NCBI GenBank assembly: GCA_002914805.1
Contig: JXTB01000144.1
Span: 578,721 to 642,720, forward strand
Reading direction: 5' to 3'
DNA from: Parasponia andersonii
Taxonomy: Eukaryota; Streptophyta; Magnoliopsida; Rosales; Cannabaceae
Length of the DNA: 64,000 nucleotides
Every line of letters begins with the position of its first letter. The first letter of the stretch is position 1. The notes below the pieces were generated by a model, which saw only the letters and a program-made list of their open reading frames with translations, did no database searches and was not told the DNA's origin. Below, one piece after another: positions 59,483-64,000 of this stretch. The position numbers and the translations under genes were made by a program.

Positions 59483-60387
59483 AGAATTAAAATGTCGATG
59501 TCGATATCGATGTTGAGGTTTTATTTTACGGATATTGTCAAAGATACTGTCGCTGTCAAAGATACTCCAAGAAAATACCGAATTTGTCTTAAAACTCAAA
59601 ATTTTCAAGGAAAACTCTAAAAAATACTAAAAAAAAGTGATATCGCATAATTTATACTAGTTTTTATTTTAAAAGAAACTTATTTATACTTTATAAGATA
59701 ATAAAATATACGTATCTAGTAGAAAATGACTGAATTTCATTAGAACAATTTTAAAATTAGAATATATTTCACAATATTTTGTTTAATGCATCTCATATAA
59801 ATACTTTACATATTATAACTAGTTTTAAATTACATTGAAAATAAATAAAAATCATTCATAATATTATAAAATAGTTCAAATACATTTAATACGAAAACGA
59901 GTTTTAATGAGGTTGAAAGTTATAATAGAAATTCCCGTTTTGCTCCAAATTTTTTTTAAAGATCATGAGTCTTTGTAAAGTTTCCAAAATAATAAATACA
60001 AATAGTGCAAATATTCTCATTAAATATAAGTAATTCTAAAACTTTACCAGTATATTATAGAGAGAGAACTATGATTTATTTTTATATTCTTTACTATCAT
60101 TTTCTATAAAAAAAAAAAAAAAAGAAAAAAAAGAAGGCTTGGAAAAAATTTTGACGTTTTTATCGATATTTCAAAATGTTAATGATATTATCGCAACAAT
60201 ATTCATAAATATCTCAATATTAACTTATATTTTACCGACATTTTATTGATATCGACATATCCTGGATATTGTTGATATTATACGGATACACAGGAAAAAA
60301 TATCTTTCCACCCAATATTGATGTCAAGATTTCAAAATATAGATATTGTTACGACATTGTCAACAAATGTCGCGACATTTTAATCTA
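59483..60387. mobile_element. Mutator-like non-autonomous element
   Basis: The left end AGAATTAAAATGTCGATGTCG and the inverted right end TAGATTAAAATGTCGCGACAT share GATTAAAATGTCG. The bases just outside, TGGTTACTACCA (59471-59482) and TGGCAACTACCA (60388-60399), match at 10 of 12 positions, consistent with the 9-11-bp target duplication of Mutator-like elements. The interior has many GATATCGATAT/GATATTG words and no transposase. Confidence 0.5.
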
Positions 60388-60414
60388 TGGCAACTACCAT
60401 CTTTTTATTATTAA

Positions 60415-60625
60415 AATCAACTGATTGGGTATTAAGATTATAAATTTATACGAATTTCAAATATTATGGTATTAATTTGTAAGAATTTTAATTGTCAGGG
60501 TATTAATTTACAGAATTCAAAAGTGAGAGTATTATTTTACAGAAATTCAAAAGTCAAAGTATTATTTTGTAGACATTTATAAGTTAGGAGATTTTTTTAT
60601 AGAAAAATTAAAAATCAAGGTATTT
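60415..60625. repeat. Right arm of inverted degenerate repeats
   Basis: Copies of GGGTATTAATTTACAGAATTC and relatives are the reverse complement of the unit at 58955-59165. Confidence 0.65.
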
Positions 60626-60670
60626 TAATGTTAGAATCTATTCTTATTTTAATGTTAGAATCTATTCTTT
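60621..60670. repeat. 24-bp direct duplication
   Basis: TTTTAATGTTAGAATCTATTC occurs twice in tandem at the outer edge of the right arm. Confidence 0.75.
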
Positions 60671-63670
60671 TTTCAACTAATAAAATAGAAAAATTATTTA
60701 ATGAAAACGAAATGCCCAAAATGCTATTTTTTTTTTAAACCTACACTTGGTCAATGTATTATGCTCTTTTCCCTTTTTAATAGGTTAGATTTGATAATGT
60801 GTAAGAAACACTTTGACAAATCATGTGTCAAGCTAAATACTTTTTTACTTTTTAAGTTTAGGGGTCAAAATAATTTTGTATATAATTCGGGTGGCACGAT
60901 AATATTATTTTTTATGCATATGCTAGAATGTCAAAAAAAATGGGTTAAATGAGATAAATAAAAGGTTTATGTGTCGAAATAATAACATTTTAAAGTTTAA
61001 GGACTAAAATAAAATTTGAATAATAGTACGGGACTAAAAACTAAATTAACCTTTAAATAAAGGGGTTTCTAAGATTTTTACGTACAAAAAAAAGTTACAA
61101 AATACAGTGGGTCATTTTTTATTTAATTCTCGCACCCCATTTTTTAGAAAAATATCATTTTTTAAAATAATTTTAGAAAAATAATATTTTTAAAAATAGT
61201 AACTAGTAACTAATAACCATTTTCAGAATACTAGTAACTAGTAACCAAATGTATTTAATTTTTTTTTTTGGCAAAAAATAAGATAGAGAAAACTATTTTA
61301 ACTAGTAATAGAAATAGAAAAAATAATAAAAAGTACAAAAAAAGAAACAAAAAACAAAAAAAAATGGATTGTGTTACAACTGGTGACCATTTTAAAATAC
61401 GACATTTTTCTAAAAAAATGTGATATTGAAATTGAAAAAAAAAAACTGATCTCCGTACTTTTCAAAATGTTTTCAAAAAATGCCATATATGGCTTAATTT
61501 TCTCTAAATAAAGGGCCTTACAGAAATATGACTAAAATTTGGGCCCAATTTAAGTAAATATCTATTTATCAAATATTATAGCAAAATATCTGATATATAT
61601 TTATATATCAAGTATAAAATCTTATATACCAAATATAAAAAATTATATACCTAGTATATTTCAGTATAATAACTAAAATTATTAGATAAACATATCTACT
61701 AAGTGTAAAAATATATATACCTAAACATTTAACTATAAAATTTAAAAAATAAATATTTATTTAATCAAATTTAAAATATTGTTTATCTACCAAATATTTC
61801 CAAAAATAAAGAGGGTACCATAGGCCCACACCAGCCTTTTCTTTTATGTTTCTTTCTTTTTTGGTTCATGCAACCTGTTAGTTCAAGCTTTTTATGTTCA
61901 TTTAGCATACGCACACTTTGAAGAAAATGCCAAGCTGAATCTTACGGATGATCTGTTCCGATGTGCAACCTGTCTATGTGTTATTTTCTTGAAAGTGAAC
62001 CAGCCGGGTAATTATTGACTTTATACGAACTCTATATTGACTTTTAAATTGTACAGGGCACATGTTATAGGGTTATGGAAGAGAAGAAAAAAGCGAACAA
62101 CATAAATTAAACAATAAACTTATATTTAATATTATTTTTAATCACATTTATCTCAAAGTAAAACAACATAAATGGAAATCTATATAGTTAAAGTGCTATC
62201 ATATTTCTTTTGTAAGTTTTTGATGTTGAGAGGGAAAAAAAAAAGCTTTTATACTTTTGATCGGAAACCCACATGCTATTTTTTTTTTTTTTTTACTTTT
62301 CGCAATTTAAAGTTCTAGCAGTTTTACCCTTCTACGCATTTTTTTTTTTTAAGTAGAACCCTCCACGCAGTTGATCATATTGTGTCCAATTCATTAGAAT
62401 CAGGAGATATTTTTGCCCATTTTATTTTATTTCTTTAACAAAATAAAGTTATTGATTTTGAAAATCGATCTAATATGAAAATTGTACTAAAAATAAACTA
62501 TAAAACTAAGCAAAGGTTTACTCTTGGAGTTTTTTAATTTTTAAAATGAAAAGATTGGTTAGATTTTCTAAAAAATTTGCTTGAAAAGATATTAACCTTC
62601 CATTTTTTTTATGATGATAAAAGATACAAAATAAAAATGTATTCAAAAAAGCCCTAAACAATTGATTAACTTATTGTATTTAGATGATGCCCCCCAAAAA
62701 GAACAATTATCATATGAGATAAAGTGCGATGTGCACACAAATTCTCGTGACATAGTTAGAGCTTTATCAGATAAATCTTTTTGAGCTTTAAAAACATCCT
62801 CACGTCTCAAGTGGGCTCTTTTGATTAAAATAATGAAAGATCCTGATCCACCAAGTCACAAAGAGGAAGATGGTGAAGTTTTTTCAGAGAAATTTTGCAA
62901 AACTGACTAGTGATGGAACTCTACTCCTCATTCTATTTGGCATTTGACCAATCATGACTGGTTTATCATAGATTTCAACGAGTATTGCAAGAGTTTTTTT
63001 TTTTTTAGCACTGTATTCTTTTAGATTCATTGATAATATTGCCTCCAATTGTAAGTTTTTTTCCCTAAGTTTTACGCTAGAATTTATCGTTCATTTTTTT
63101 TCCTATGTTAGTTTTCGCTAGTTTTAGTAAAAAATACAACTTTCTTAATGGAAATTAAACAACAGGCTTTCTAGTTTAAATCCAAAATTAAAATCTAATT
63201 GCGTATGTCCTCTTCTCTTTTTCCAGTCCATACAAATACAAAAGAATGAATAATTATATTAGAACGATAAGAATATAGAAAGAACAATCACCAACTATAA
63301 CAACTGACCTTTCTTAATGGAACACAATAATAATGTTAATAAGAATTTGGCCGAGTTTCTGGGGGCTTGGCTGTCTCCCTCTCTCTGTCTTTTTTCCCAA
63401 TATTCTTAAATGCTCTATTTTTGTTCAAAAAGAAAAAGAGTGATTATTATGCACACTTTTCTTTTTTTAAAAAAAAAAAATCTATCGAGACATGAGAAAT
63501 GCATGGTTCTCAATAAATAAATAAATAAATATACATAAATAGATATATAGTTCCGAAAACAATGCTTTATAATATACTTTTCCGTCGCATGCATGGCTTG
63601 GAATAATGAATGATTTGGGTGCCTCGTAATGACTAGTCATTAAAAATTTTCAAAATTTTTAGGGTAAATG
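60671..63670. other. AT-rich intergenic DNA, no gene seen
   Basis: Only low-complexity ORFs occur (for example 60701-60952 and 61298-61486). Segment 61130-61260 resembles 41140-41340. No splice-supported coding or RNA gene was recognised. Confidence 0.45.
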
Positions 63671-64000
63671 TGTTGAAAAATAAACTTGTTTATGCCCGTA
63701 AGAAGTATTTTAAGCCCATCAACATAAGGTTCAATAAGTTGGAGTTAACCTAAGTGCAAAGCTCATAAAAGAAAAAGCCCAAATCCAAATTAAAGAAGCC
63801 TTCCATCTAGAATCCTCTAGTATTAGCTAGATATTAGCTTTTTGTATGTGAATTATTTGATCATTTAGATTATTATTAGAAGTGTGTAGAAGAAAATATG
63901 TGTGGTTTATGAATTTTTGTAATTATTTATTTGTGTGTTTCTCATGTAGTATAAATACCCCTTCCCATTTGAGTTGTAAGCATCAAGTAAGAAGCAAATC
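63671..64000 (+). mobile_element. Possible left LTR cut by the window end
   Basis: TGTTGAAAAATAAACTTG could be an LTR start. A clean TATAAATA box follows at 63950-63957, and then a leader-like GAGTTGTAAGCATC, as in the U3-R part of plant LTRs. The end, primer site and coding part lie outside the window. Confidence 0.4.

Overview
The window is eudicot nuclear DNA. It is AT-rich (about two thirds A+T by eye), with spliced plant genes, poly(A/T) and (TA)n tracts and many transposons of plant type. I cannot name the species. No prokaryotic, organellar or CRISPR features were seen.

Host genes are few. (1) At 6.4-6.8 kb on the minus strand lies what looks like an unannotated phosphate-starvation long non-coding RNA of the IPS1/At4/Mt4/TPSI1 kind. 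It has a miR399-pairing motif interrupted in the middle, a TATA box and three P1BS (PHR1-site) matches upstream. (2) At 18.9-23.1 kb (+) is a RABE1 (Rab8-class) small GTPase gene. About 28 codons, including the G3 box, are missing at the single N (21127). (3) At 24.1-28.4 kb (-) is a TDBD-domain nuclear protein gene, convergent with RABE1. (4) At 29.2-30.2 kb (+), divergent from gene 3, is a two-exon gene for an unrecognised Tyr/Gln/Asn-rich protein with an Arg-Gly-rich tail. (5) At 43.4-44.0 kb (-) is an intronless ZAT-type two-finger C2H2 repressor gene.

Mobile DNA fills much of the rest. There is a tandem 25-bp repeat array (647-821); a minus-strand tRNA-derived SINE with target-site duplications (TSDs, 5038-5414); and a decayed Ty1-copia element (9384-16269). 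A 9.06-kb CACTA transposon has ATG TSDs and two decayed genes (30564-39622). A Ty3-gypsy element (46739-53484) has lost much of RT and integrase and carries a nested 1.8-kb solo LTR with an AAAGA TSD (50627-52428). There is also a minus-strand copia gag relic (about 54590-55195), an LTR plus primer-binding site on the minus strand (57262-57640), a Mutator-like element (59483-60387) inside an inverted pair of degenerate repeats, and a possible LTR start at the right edge.

The most distinctive mobile family is a roughly 240-bp inverted-repeat MITE embedded in (TA)n microsatellites. One copy lies at 1.7 kb, a cluster of five at 55.5-57.2 kb, and a diverged relative at 40.2 kb.

The best candidate for something undescribed is the phosphate-type target-mimic RNA gene with its unusually large central loop. 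The (TA)n-associated MITE family and the Tyr/RG-rich gene come next.
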